Source: Limnanthes douglasii subsp. nivea (taxonomy: Eukaryota; Streptophyta; Magnoliopsida; Brassicales; Limnanthaceae). From it: a stretch of 64,000 nucleotides of DNA. The DNA is taken from positions 100,945,278 to 101,009,277 of the forward strand of contig JAUPFV010000003.1 of NCBI GenBank assembly GCA_036936605.1. Reading direction: 5' to 3'. This document shows, piece by piece, positions 34,266 to 45,819 of this stretch. How positions within the stretch are numbered: the stretch's first letter is position 1; each line of letters starts with the position of its first letter. The notes under the pieces are model-generated. The model had not been told where the DNA came from. It was given only the letters and a program-made list of their open reading frames with translations, and made no database searches. A program made the position numbers and the translations under genes.

Positions 34266-35949
34266 TGGTTGGTCACAAGGAGAGTGCTGCAGAAACTGTT
34301 GACACACAATCTGAAAAGTAGTTCATTTTATAGGCCTATTACTATAAGACAAACATTTACCCCGCAGGAAGATAATTGTTAGAGGTCGGAATTGCGTCCC
34401 ATCGTGATGCCGAAATGATGTCATTAATATGAAGGCGTAGTGAAATGAAAATATATGATGGTTATCCATCTCCTGATCCTGGTGCATGCTAATCACAGAA
34501 ATTCGATTAATAAAACATGAAAAAATAATGAAGGAGATTATGAAATGGAGAAAAAAGTAAAAGAAAACCTTACATCAAATCAGGTTAGTGATTATTAAAA
34601 TACGAAAGAGAATGGAAACGAATCAAAAGATTTATGCTAAAACTTTAATCTTTTTTTATGTCTTTTTTTAATGATTTAAAAATAATAATAATAATAATAA
34701 CAATACTATTCATTAATAGCAGTGTATAACTATATAAAATAAATTGTTAACTGGAAAAACAATTATATTAATGAAAAATGTAACGAAAGATATCGGATAT
34801 TAGTTTTTACTTTATTTATCAGTTCAAATTCCACTATTATTATTATCTATTTTATTTTATTTATCATTTTTTATATTTTTAACTTAAGTTTTTGTTTTTG
34901 TTTTTTTAAGGGTCGTATTTTTAGAACTGAAATTAAAAAAACAAGAATATTTTCAATTTTATTTTTTAAAACAAACAAAATTAGATCATTAATAATACTT
35001 TTTAATTATATTTTATTTTTCTAAAAAAAACAACCCAAAACCTTACGGAATAAAATCCTACCGTATTCTATTATTATACATACTTTAATTTATAAATACT
35101 TATGATAATACTATCGTGATGCAATCAAATCCAACCACTACATGTGAGGGTAGATATCTCTAATTATAGTATTAGAAAAAATAAGTAGAAAAGTAATGGT
35201 TATCCTAAGTTAAAAGAAGAGACAAAAGTATACTAAAATTGTGTTGATGTGGCAAAATTGTGTTGAAAAGGAATTGCTCGATTTGATTAGTCATGCAAAC
35301 CTCGTAATTGCTACTGCTACCTCTTTAACAAGAAATTGCTATAATAGAAAAACTATATACGCGCGTACCCCTGTGAGTAGCGGATGCGGATTCCCTCCCA
35401 AAAAAAAAAAAAAACTATATACGCCCTCGGTTCGACTATATTAGTTGTTCTTAGATTACGCGGATATAAATAAACCTAACGGTATTTGTTCTTTTTCAAA
35501 ATTTTAAAAACGAACTGGTCAATTATAATAAATGTGTTTTTTTTTAATTTAAGAAACAAATACAATATAAATTTTAATAATTTTTTAAAACTATCAATAT
35601 TTATATTTATATTTGGTTAAATTAATAATTCTATTAAAAATATAGAATGTGTATAGTTTTCTTCAGTTTTAAAATATATATTTTTAAAATTATATATATA
35701 TATATATATAAATAAATATATAAATATTAAATAAATATTTATTTTTTTAAAATATTAAAAAACAAACAAAAATAGTTGATGAAAAATAATAAATAACATT
35801 TTATTTTACTTCAATTATATTGAAAATATGATAATAAGTATACTTATAAATATATTGGAACATAAAAAATATAAGGTGAGTGACTCGTTTTCATCAAAAT
35901 ATTTAGATAAATTAACTTTTAAATTATCCCTCATATAAATATACGTTAC
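34266..35949. other. ABCC upstream region and AT-rich spacer
   Basis: The first few hundred bases must contain the ABCC 5' leader and promoter, but I see no single convincing TATA box. Farther on are an AAT-type microsatellite (34682-34703), a TA microsatellite (about 35690-35710), and an A-run (about 35400-35414). No coding similarity is recognised. Confidence 0.45.
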
Positions 35950-36138
35950 ATGAAACGTTCACCGAAGCTATCAACTTCTTCATCCTTTCGAGAACCTCTC
36001 TACATACTAGATTTTTCGGTTTTCAACCGCCAGAAACGTTCACCAAAGCTGTCAACTTCTTCATCGTTTCGAGAACCTCTCTACATACTAGATTCTTCGG
36101 TTTCCAACCGCCAGAAATCACCAAAATCAAAACCGTAA
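35950..36138 (+). CDS. Short ORF made of an in-frame 81-bp tandem repeat
   Basis: ATG 35950 is followed by two 27-codon units (35953-36033 and 36034-36114) and a short third start (KSPKSKP) before TAA. Each unit reads KRSPKLSTSSSFREPLYILD plus seven residues ending NRQ. The units differ at 5 of 81 bases: 3 changes are silent and 2 replace Phe by Ser. AATATA-rich DNA with a TATAAAT box lies just upstream (about 35935). I do not know the family; it may be the first exon of the repeat-rich locus that follows. Confidence 0.4.
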   Translation: MKRSPKLSTSSSFREPLYILDFSVFNRQKRSPKLSTSSSFREPLYILDSSVSNRQKSPKSKP

Positions 36139-36529
36139 ATGTTCAAACTACTTCAAATCAAAATGTATGTTAAAAAAGAGTAAACAATTATAGTTCTCAT
36201 CATCTTATTCTTCAAAAAACAATTGTAGTCATCGCCTTCTTCATATTTATCAGTTTTAGGTTACATTTGTTAGTTATTTATTTTAAAAAATATAGTTACT
36301 TTTATCTCTCATTGATCATCATATATTTTTTACTCGTGTCTTGCTTTAGCGAGACACAACACACTCATTCATCAATTTTGAGTTTCTACCAAATAATTAA
36401 TGCAAAACATAGTCCATAATTAAATTTATACAATCCCACATCTATCAAAACTGCGTATCTCATCTACTTTGTATCACTCCATTCAGGTCTCAAGTCGTTT
36501 ACAAGGTTTTGCGATGATATTTTTTCTCA

Positions 36530-36845
36530 TCATCCATAATTGGCCTCGTTTAGCATCTATCATAGTTTGCTTGGGTTTAACATCTATCATACTTGGCCTC
36601 TTTTAGCAACTATACAATTCTAACGGTTGTTACATAGTTGTCCTGGTTTTGCATAATATATTATTTTGCATCTATCATACTTGTCCTAGTTTCGCATAAT
36701 ACGTTGTTCCGCATCTATCATAGTTGTCATGGTTTAGCATAAAATATCGTTCTCCGTCTATCATAGTTGTCATGGTTTCTCATAATATATCGTTTGACAT
36801 TTATCATACGTGGTTTGTTTTCTCATGATATACTATTGCTGCTTT
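36530..36845 (+). repeat. Minisatellite array 1 (about 43-bp unit)
   Basis: Degenerate copies of a unit built from CGCATCTATCATAGTTG, TCCTGGTTTAGCATAAT and ATATCGTTC, about 43 bases long, with shorter variants of about 26 bases. The array ends at TTTTACAGG, which resembles a splice acceptor, directly before an exon-like open frame. Confidence 0.75.
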
Positions 36846-37320
36846 TACAGGAAAATGCCTCGAAAAGCTTATTTATTTTCGTCATGCCTCTTTGCTTTGA
36901 TAAAACAGATGAAAGAAATAAAATAAAATTAAAACCCAAACACCTTGAAGAAAAAAAAGAAAACACCATTTGATTCCCTTATAAAGGTAGCATACAAACT
37001 TCGAAAAAAACACACCTTACAAAAAATTGGATTTTGATTGTAAAGATAATAAAAACTTATGATGATGAAAATCAAGCCTTAAAATTACGCCGAAATTTGG
37101 CACCCCTTACAACCAATGATGTCAAGGTTAGCATTGGTTTAAAACATGGAATCCAACATATGCCACTACACACAATATTTTGTGAACCAAGATATTTGAA
37201 AACCGAAGATGAAAAATCCACGATTATCAAAACATACTTTTTTCTGATGACACGTCAAGAAAAGGTAATAAAAACCGAGCAAACCCAATTACAAATAAAA
37301 TAATAAAGGTATGTAATTCC
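36846..37320 (+). pseudogene. Exon-like ORF of unknown family
   Basis: One frame is open from inside array 1 (36767) to 37303, with a single TGA near 36971. It codes for a lysine-rich stretch (KIKLKPKHLEEKKENTI), then 'KTYDDENQALKLRRNLAPL' and 'HGIQHMPLHTIFCEPRYLK'. A possible acceptor (TTTTACAG) precedes it and a possible donor (AAGGTATGT) follows at about 37310. The content looks coding rather than random. I do not recognise it. Confidence 0.35.
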
Positions 37321-37324
37321 AAGT

Positions 37325-37860
37325 TTTGTTGAATAAATGTCTTGGTTTAGCATAATATTTCGTTCCACATCCATCATAGTTACCATGGTTTAACATAACA
37401 TATCATTTTGCATCTATCATAATTGCTCTTATTTAGCATAATATATTGTTTCGCATTAATCATAGTTGCACTGGTTACATATCTATCGTTGTTTCCCTAG
37501 TTTAGTTTAATATATAGTTCCGCATCTAGCATAGTTTCCCTAGTTTTGCATCTATAGTACTTGCCCTAGTTTAACATAATATACCGTTCCGCATCTATCA
37601 TAGGTGTATTGGTTTTACATCTATCATAGCTTTCTAATGGTATCACATCTATCACATTTTCCCTGGTTTCACATTTTCCCTGGTTTCACATTTACCCTAG
37701 TTTTGTATAATACATTGATCCGCATCGATCATACTTTCCCTAGTTTCGCATAATATGTCATTCTGTATCTATCATAGTTGTCCTGGTTTAACATAATATA
37801 TTGTTCCGTATTTATCATATATAATTTGCCTGACTACACATGTTATTGTTTCTCATCTAT
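37325..37860 (+). repeat. Minisatellite array 2
   Basis: The same unit as array 1 occurs in at least ten degenerate copies, including a distinctive interruption TAATGGTATCACATCTATCAC near 37635-37660. A matching interruption recurs in array 5. Confidence 0.75.
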
Positions 37861-38379
37861 ATATTAACTAATTCTTTCATATGTTTATATGATGCTGTAA
37901 ATAAAGAAAAAAAGTAGAGAGAAGGTAGTAAAAATGTTGTAATACTATTCATAATGTTAGTTTATTCAACATTTTTTTCTCTACACCTGGATAAAATAAA
38001 CAACTATGCTTAGGCTGAAACAATATAGGTGAAGCTGATGAATTCAATAAAAAAAATTCGTAAAAATAAACTTGATAAAGTAGTTGGTTGTGTTGCTTTG
38101 TTTTTGCTCTATTTAAAATACGATTAAAATATTTAAAAAAATTGTATCTAAAATATTGCTAAAATATAGTCATTCATCATGGAGTATACAGTTATATGTA
38201 AAAAAGATGAAATTGAAGACAAAATTTCAATATGCTTCAAATGGCTGGATATTGAGGGCAAAACAAATTGAATTTGATTAACACCATAAAAGAGATTAGA
38301 GATGAACATGTATATTTACACAATTATTTTTGTCTAGTTTTGCATATTCCATAAATATTTCTCTTTAATTTAATATTAA

Positions 38380-38795
38380 TTTTTTTGTAGGTTTTGGAAT
38401 TAGAATTGAACCTAACAAAAGAAGAAGAAGAGTAATTTGGACGAGAGTTCCAAATACCTAAAGAAGATTTAGAAGACGAAAATAGTAATGCACTATAAAT
38501 AATGAACATAATGTTCATTTGGAGAAAGAATAAAGTAATGATATTTATGTGGAGGAAAATCATGATGATGTTCTAGAGGATGTTCTATAACATGTTCTAG
38601 AGGATATTCCAGAGGATGTTTATTGTGCACAAGTTAATCTCAGCAACAACGACGGAGGTGTAAATTGGAATATGCACCAAGCATATGATGGAAATGATTC
38701 TACTGATGTAGAAACAACAATCGATCAATATATTGTTCAAGAACGTCAAAAAGCTGTAAGGACCAACCCAAAGAAAAAAAATCAGTAAAGAACGT
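38380..38795 (+). pseudogene. Degenerate acidic ORF, unknown family
   Basis: Broken frames read 'LELELNLTKEEEE', a stop, then 'FGREFQIPKEDLEDENSNA' and, in another frame, 'LEDIPEDVYCAQVNLSNNDGG' to a stop near 38787. TTTTTTTGTAG just upstream (about 38390) looks like a splice acceptor. The acidic coding-like composition suggests an exon of the same locus. Function unknown. Confidence 0.3.
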
Positions 38796-38994
38796 TGCAC
38801 AACATTTTTTACTAACAGAAACTGGTTTCATCGAAAAAAAAGCTGGTAAAAACAAAACGTGCTCTTAATTCAAAAAATAAAAATTAGTATTGCAAATTCT
38901 TAGGAATCTTACAAGACCTGAAAAAAGTATTCAAACAATAAAGTTGATATAATCTACCATTTGATAGAAGAAAATAGAATACTGAAGAGATTAT

Positions 38995-39270
38995 TATACC
39001 AACAAAAGTTAAAAATCTCATGTTTATCATAGTTTCACATCTATCATGGATTATACTGTTGCGTATCTATCATCTTTATGAAGGTTCCACATCTATCATC
39101 TTTATGAAGGTTCTGCATCTATCATTTATTATCTTCACGAAGGTTTTGCATTATTGACATGGTTTCACATTTATAATGTTTCACATCTATTATATCTATG
39201 AAGGTTCTGCATCTACCATCTTTATGAAGGTTTCACATTGGTGACCTAGTTTTACAGTTCCATATTTTTC
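38995..39270 (+). repeat. Minisatellite array 3, variant unit
   Basis: This is a related but shorter unit of about 24 bases, CATCTATCATCTTTATGAAGG plus TTC, present about six times with variants. It shares CACATCTATCAT with the other arrays. Confidence 0.65.
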
Positions 39271-39759
39271 AAAAATGTTTTCTATTTATTTTACACAAGA
39301 TTAATAAAAACATCCCCATCACCAGTAGAGTGTGTCTCTAGCCAGAGCATTGACTTATCAACAATGGATAGAATAAACCAAAACGAAATTGAACATAAAA
39401 AAGTGAAATTCAAATTGTGACACTAAAAACCAAACTAACTGAAAAGACAACATCATTCCTGAAATGAAAAAAAAGATAAACGAGCCTGAAGAGACAAATA
39501 CAACAGATACATAGATGGACAGAGAGATGGAGCTATAAAGGACACTTCAAATGCCTATGTTGAAGATATACACAAAGGATGAACTTAAAAAAAGATTTAA
39601 AAAAATCTCAAAAACTTATAAAAGGAAAAAAACGATTACATGATAAGGTGTAACAATCACCAATTAAAAAAACATGTACAGTCAGCACTGTTAAATTTGC
39701 TAATATAAGAAAAAAGGTGATTACAAGCAAAAATAATCAATAAATCAGTATAAAACAAC

Positions 39760-40376
39760 CTGATTATAACATAACTAAGGCTTTTTCCCATAAAAAACCT
39801 AATACAATTGCTGATGTTTGTGTAAAAAACTCTAATTTTGGTGTCAAAAGTCAAGACACTACACCTAATATTGTTGTGGAAGAACATGATCCACCACAAA
39901 AGAACCCTAATGTCGGTATGGAAGAACAAGATCCAAAAATTACTATTGTTGTGGAAGAAGAGCATGCTAAATCTACTGTTCTTGTGCAAAAATAAGATCA
40001 ACCTCCACCACAAGAAAACCCTAATGTTGTTGGGGAAGGAGAAAATCCTAAGGTTACTACTGTTGTTGAAGAACACGATGTTCATCCTCATGTTAATATT
40101 AAAAAAATGAATGCTCATTCTTATGTTGATGTTGGTGTCAAAAACCAAGATGTTCTTCCTAATGTTGTTGTAGAAGGACATGATCTATATATTATTGTTG
40201 TTGTCAAAGAGAAAATTCCTAATGTTGTTGTAAAAAACCAGGAAACTCCACCTAACATCGTTCTGGAAAATAAACACGTTTCTTTGATTATAGATGTGGT
40301 CCATGATGTTTGTAATTTAAATACTAATGTTATTGGGAAAAGTAAGCAGGTTTCTAATGCAATAAAATTGTTCTAG
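39760..40376 (+). pseudogene. Repetitive acidic-valine protein, unknown family
   Basis: A frame from about 39760 has one TAA near 39992 and then runs to TAG at 40376. It repeats a loose motif such as PNIVVEEHD, PNVGMEEQD, PNVVGEGEN, PNVVVEGHD and PNVVVKNQE, each 13-30 residues apart. The motif is P-N-[IV]-[VG]-[VM]-E-[EG]-x-[DN]. The pattern of repeated, conserved residues against changing spacers looks like a real repeat protein rather than low-complexity noise. I know no family match. A pseudogene state is likely because of the stop. Confidence 0.4.
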
Positions 40377-40544
40377 AATGTTGCTAAAGTATATGTTATT
40401 GTGAACAAAAATGTGATATAAATTACTCAAATTAACAAAATTTATTTTAAAAAACCTATATATTTGGACATGTATATTTTTGTCTATTGTCTTTTTTTTG
40501 CTTAAATTTTGTAATATTATAATAATTTTATTTAATGTCTGATA

Positions 40545-40745
40545 ACTTATAGTTTCCCTGCTTTAATACAATATATACTTCTGCATCTATCGTATTTGTC
40601 CTAGTTCAAAATTTATAGTTTCCTTGGTTCCGCATCTATCATAGTTGACCCATGGTTTAGCATGATAATATTTTGCATCTATCGCAGTTGTCCTCGTTCC
40701 ACATATATCATAGTTATCACTTATTTTTTACCCTGGTTTCGCAAA
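40545..40745 (+). repeat. Minisatellite array 4
   Basis: About five degenerate copies of the CATCTATCATAGTTG-TCCTGGTTT unit lie downstream of the repetitive-protein frame. Confidence 0.65.
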
Positions 40746-41034
40746 GGCATCATTATTTAGTCTTGAATTACTAATTTACAAAAATGTTTTTGTAAAGGAT
40801 CATGCTAGTGGACACCAGTAAATGAAAACGTGTATACTAAGTGACTTGGATCTAAATTTTTAGAAGGAAATTATAAGGATTGAAAAAAAATTACATAAGA
40901 AACAAGTAAGTGCATTATCTTTGCTTTATTCTCTAATGTTTTATCTCATATCTATTTTTTTTTATCTAATCTATAAGATTTTCTCCAATCTCTAATATTT
41001 TCTCTCATCTCTAGTCTTTTACTAATCTCTAGCA

Positions 41035-41430
41035 TGTAACTATCAAAAGCATCAATCATAGTTGCCATGGTTCACTATGTTATCGTTTCTCATCTATCAT
41101 AGTTTTCATGCTTTATCATGATATTGTTTCTCATATATCATAGTTACTATGGTTTAACATCTATCATAGTTTCCCTAGTTTAGCATAATATATCATTTCG
41201 CATCTATCATATTTGCATTGGTTACGTATCTATCGTTGTTGCTCTCATTTAGCATAATATATAGTTCTGCATCTACCATAGTTTCTATGGTTTCATATCT
41301 ATAGTACTTTCACTGGTTTAGAATGATATATCATTTTGCATCTACCATATTTGCACTGATTTTGCATCTATCATAGTTTCCCAATGGTATCACATCTATC
41401 ACATTTTCCATTGTTTCATATTTTTGGGGA
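41035..41430 (+). repeat. Minisatellite array 5
   Basis: Degenerate copies of the shared unit. The part at about 41205-41425 has the same order of variant units as array 2 at 37465-37675, including the interruption AATGGTATCACATCTATCAC. It ends at an exon-like stretch. Confidence 0.72.
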
Positions 41431-42060
41431 AATAGTTGGATGAAGGCCCATCATTTGAACTATATTTGGATCCTACTCAATTTCTGCTCTCTAATGAATT
41501 TCCTGCGAAATTACTAAAAAAACAATTGGGCATTTGATAACCAAGTAACATAAATACTTGACATACAATAATACTACAAATTAGAACTTATTCAAAAAGG
41601 AGAAAACATAGAAGATCTAATAGTATGATCAGTTCCAGAAGTCCCACGATCTAATTTTTTTGTTAGTAATATGATAGAGATATTACGTGAAAAGGAGATC
41701 GAATATAAGTTGAAAGTTATATTTATATTTATTTTATTTTTGTCTTGCTTCCATTACACAAATAAACTAACTATTAGATTCCACTTTTGACAATATATAT
41801 GTAATTGATGGTTATATATGGTACCTTAAACAAAACAAAAAATCAAGTACCAGATGCTGTATCTGGTTTTAAAGGAGTAGTTATTCCAACATGATCCGAA
41901 TCTGGAAGCATAACGGTAAGAATCATATAGTTTTACAACACATGTATGAATTGATAAAAAAAGTATTCTAATTATTACTAATTCAAATGTAGCACTTATT
42001 AAACCAAAATCTCGATGTAACACTTTAAATTAACGATAAACTACGCGACCACACAGAAGG
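41431..42060 (+). pseudogene. Short exon-like remnant, then AT-rich DNA
   Basis: A short frame near 41448-41540 reads 'LDEGPSFELYLDPTQFLLSNE', followed by 'FPAKLLKKQLGI' and stops. The rest shows no clear frame. It follows array 5 as other coding-like pieces follow their arrays. Family unknown. Confidence 0.3.
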
Positions 42061-43430
42061 TCACATTTTCGTTCTATTACTAACAAGAACCACGAGTGAT
42101 AATATCCCATTGAACATTATTGGTAATAAATGTTGAAAATAAATTAGCGGTAAATTTAAACTAATTGTCAAGAGGTTCAAATCCAAAAAGAAAAATGTAA
42201 AAAAATTGTAAGTTTCTTATCAAATGTATTTTTGTCCCACGTATGTCTCTTTTCTAATTTATTCGTATACTTTTTTAGTTTATAAATTCAATACCTCCAA
42301 AGCATAAACTTTTTACCAATAAATTCAAAAATAAAGATATTATGTCCAATAAAATTTCTTTAACAAAAAAACACTTGATTATAATGTAATGATCTGCGAA
42401 TATTTTTTTCGAAAAGAGAAGAAATATTTTACTTATTTCTAAATCACGACGACACAGTTTATCAAAATATGAAGCATTAATATGATAATTACAAAAATAA
42501 TTATTAATACAAATTTTAAATATAAATGCTTGAAGTGTTTACTTAAACAAAATATGGATGCATCAACTTGTTTGTGGTCTTTATATGCTTGTCTTAATAC
42601 CTATAGACTTATCCACCCGTGGCATAAAATATTTGGGGAATGTTTAAATTTTACTCCTACTTTTGGTTGATTAATTGATTTTACTTTTTCGTACTCCTAG
42701 TAACCAATTGTATTGTGGTAAGTAAACTAGAAGTCGAAATATAAACGAAGAAGACAAAGAGATAAAAGAGAAATCCATGTGTTCTTCTAACCTCCGATGT
42801 GAGAATCTGATCTGCATGATAGAGACAAAAACCCTTTGTGTAACCAAAATATTTTTATTATTATCTTCACAGACACTTTTGACACTTTTTCGAGAATAAA
42901 AAGATAACGTTAAATATTTTGTGGTAGAAAAATAATATAAATAATATGATTGGTGGCGTCGCATCTCTTTACGTATCGAAGTGATATCGATTTAACTTAT
43001 ACGGAGGTGAAAGCGAAAACATTACGCCTCGATGAAGTTTCGCTGAGGACTGGTTCTTATTAAAAAACGACATATAAATTCATCGTACTATTTTTAGCAT
43101 GAATTGACACCACATCTTTTTACCAGCCGTACTTGTGTCGTTACGTGATTGGTGGTCGAGTTTGCTTCAATCGTCTAACGGAGACAGATATTCAGTTCGG
43201 GAAATTCGCATGATTGAGTTTTTAATTTATTTACTTAAATTAAAAAAAGTTATATAAATACATAACACATTCATTTATCAAAATTGGTTTACGGTTCTGT
43301 TTTAGAGATATATACCTAGCTGAAGATTCATAATTTTTAAAATGTATTTATTATGCGTATTATTCACAACATTCATTAAAAATATCGTTTGTTCGGAAAA
43401 ATTAGGTGGATTTAAATGAAATTTTTGTTG
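42061..43430. other. AT-rich spacer, nothing certain
   Basis: Small open frames at 42482-42670 (plus) and 42671-42964 (minus) show no recognisable similarity. No terminal repeats were found. Confidence 0.4.
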
Positions 43431-43439
43431 GGTAAACTA

Positions 43440-44230
43440 AAAAAACACTAGCACTTTATGTGGTATCGAACAAACGACGCAACTGATAAGATTTTTGAAT
43501 TATTTTTCGCACATCCTACAAATATCGAGATTTTACGCATATTTATTCGAGTTATTGTCATGGATTGTACTTACAAAACTACGAGGTACAAGATACCTTT
43601 GCTCAAAATTGTTGTGTAACATCAATCAACAAGACATTTTGTATTACTTTCGTCTTTATGAGCTATGAGAGGCAAGCGAAGTAGACGTGGGTTTTGAGTG
43701 TTTTGAGGACGGTGACGGTGGATAATATTTGTGCATTTTCGAATATTATCGTCACCATTTTGGAATTAGCGTTGATGTAAGCTATTGAAGACACCTTTTG
43801 CAACACTAAACAAATTGTTCTCCTTTTGTTCGAAGACAATAGATTATGTCATGAATAAATTAATAACAGATATACGGTGAAAAATTCTTCATATCTTCAC
43901 GAACGAGCATAAACACTTAGACAACCAAACTAGCAATTTGTAAGTGATATTTTAATTTTAAATTTTATACATTTAATGTTATAATCGTAATTTATTTTTA
44001 ATATATTATAGGGCTGAGAGTGCTTACTTCGGTACAAGTTGATGAACTTTTGATCAATTTTGGTTGGACCGTTACCGACAATATATCAGATACGGTGTAT
44101 GTTTCATATGAAGACGCAACTGCGTAGGCAATTTCGTTCAGCTAAAGATTCAAAAAATTCAACCAAATCAAGTTCATCAAAACATCTACTGTGCATGATG
44201 GAGCAACACATTTTACTAATTTGACCAAAG
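43440..44230 (+). pseudogene. Mutator-like (MULE) transposase fragment
   Basis: Reading on plus: 'FFAHPTNIEILRIFIRVIVM', then 'DCTYKTTRYKIPLLKIVV' (43563-43616), then broken frames with 'LITDI' near 43862. 'FAHP..IELLR-F-x-V-x-MDCTYKTNRY-x-PLLEIVG' is the entry into the plant MULE transposase domain, and its first Asp (codon 43563-43565) is kept. Stops and shifts are frequent and no terminal inverted repeats flank it that I could find. It is a dead remnant. Confidence 0.65.
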
Positions 44231-44441
44231 ACCCTTGATTATACTACGAGTGTGTTACTTGTTTAAGTTTCGTTACTACGTTATAATTATGATTTATTTA
44301 TTTATCGTTCGAATATTAATGTTTCATCTAAGACTAATTTATATATTGTTTAGCTTTTATTTTTTAATCCATCTAACCTTTATGTATGTCTTCTTTCAAA
44401 CTTATCCACACTATAGTAAATATATGGTATTAACTTCTTCT

Positions 44442-44626
44442 TTTCAAACGGGCAGTGGACTATTCACACTCAGAGTGCACGAAATTGTATATACGGTCAC
44501 ATCTAATGTGTAAAAAATTATACATATACGTGTACAATTAGTGCGTGATATTCTACCATTTCGATCACAATAGGTGCAAAGAAATGTAGGGTTTCGCGCA
44601 ACGAATAGTCCACTACCCATTTGAAA
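44442..44626. mobile_element. Small terminal-inverted-repeat element
   Basis: TTTCAAACGGGCAGTGGACTA at 44442 and TAGTCCACTACCCATTTGAAA ending 44626 form 24-bp inverted repeats with two mismatches around a 137-bp centre. I could not define a target duplication because both flanks are T- or A-rich. It may be a MITE, or the two ends of a larger element brought together by deletion. Confidence 0.5.
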
Positions 44627-44924
44627 AAAAATCAATTTCCACTTATAATATGTAAAACTGAAATTTGAAATAAGTTATCGTCAAATTAAGTCGATACAAA
44701 GACATGGAGCGAAAATCATCTATAAAAAGAAAATACTTAAATTTGACTGAAATCAGATACAACAATAACTTAGAAATTCTGAAAGTGAAACAACGATAAC
44801 TTAGGACTTAAAATACTGAAATATGGATAACATAGTAATTTAGAAACTGAAAACAACCATAACTTAACGATAACACAAACCATTGCTTATCTACCAGACG
44901 ATTTCTATTACATCAGCTTATTTT

Positions 44925-45307
44925 CTTCCCTCTCGATTATGTAGTTCGCCTGAGCATCGTACATAGTTTCCTCTCACTTGGTTGTTATTTGGTCATGCAC
45001 CTCATTCAACTATTTCTTGGTTATAATGTCGGTCACTAAACAGCTGAAATGTAGTATGACGTTCCTCACTGTTGAGGTTGAAAACCAAGTGTACCCGTAG
45101 TGTTATTAGAAATTTCTACATAGTTTTCACCGCATCCAAACGTCAGGAAATTTTTGGCGGCTCGATACTATCCGTATCATAGAGAGAGTACAACTGGTAT
45201 ATAATTTCCTCCCAATACAGGTTAACTCATTCCTTGCTATGTATTTTCTTCACTTTAACGATGACTTTCTTCAAATATTCATCTTCGACGTTGGTCCCCA
45301 CAGACAT
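44925..45307 (-). pseudogene. Broken ORF, unknown
   Basis: The minus-strand ATG at 45307 opens MSVGTNVEDEYLKKVIVKVK plus a few residues, then frequent stops ('EDEYLKKVIVKVKKIHSKE' is the best part). It may be part of the same decayed element as the PMD fragment upstream on this strand. No family is recognised. Confidence 0.25.
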
Positions 45308-45819
45308 ATTGTTTGTCTAGGGTGTAATTTTTAATAAGAGTATAACTTTTATTTATTGAGATTTAACTGAGGATAACTTAATCAAAATAGACCTATCAAT
45401 TTCAGACACATGTAAATTGTGGATAACGTAGTCCTATTAACTAATCTGTTTGGGACGCGTATTGGATAAAACTAACGCAACCCCCGATGTCTGTCAAGAT
45501 AAACCGTTATGTGACGAGTAAAAGTTAAATTTAAAGGCTGAGATAAAAAAACAGGTGTTGAAATATATCACTTATTGGATAGACCTATCGATATCTGACA
45601 CCTGTAAACTGTTGGAACAGTAATATACTTCAAATATTGATAATCGGAAAAAACTAGTCGTGATACAAAAAAAAATTCGTACATAACAAAGTGGTTATAA
45701 TACAAACTAGCCGTGATATAAGAAAAAATAAACATTCAAGTGGTACATAAAAAAAGTTGTAATACAAAAAAAACATGTAGTAAAGAATAATCCCATAGCG
45801 ATGCGCAAGTCTGAAACAC

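Noticed and set aside
36530..41430. CRISPR or centromeric satellite array
   Set aside because: Units are degenerate, of uneven length and broken by coding-like DNA. Neither fixed spacers nor a uniform satellite monomer is present.
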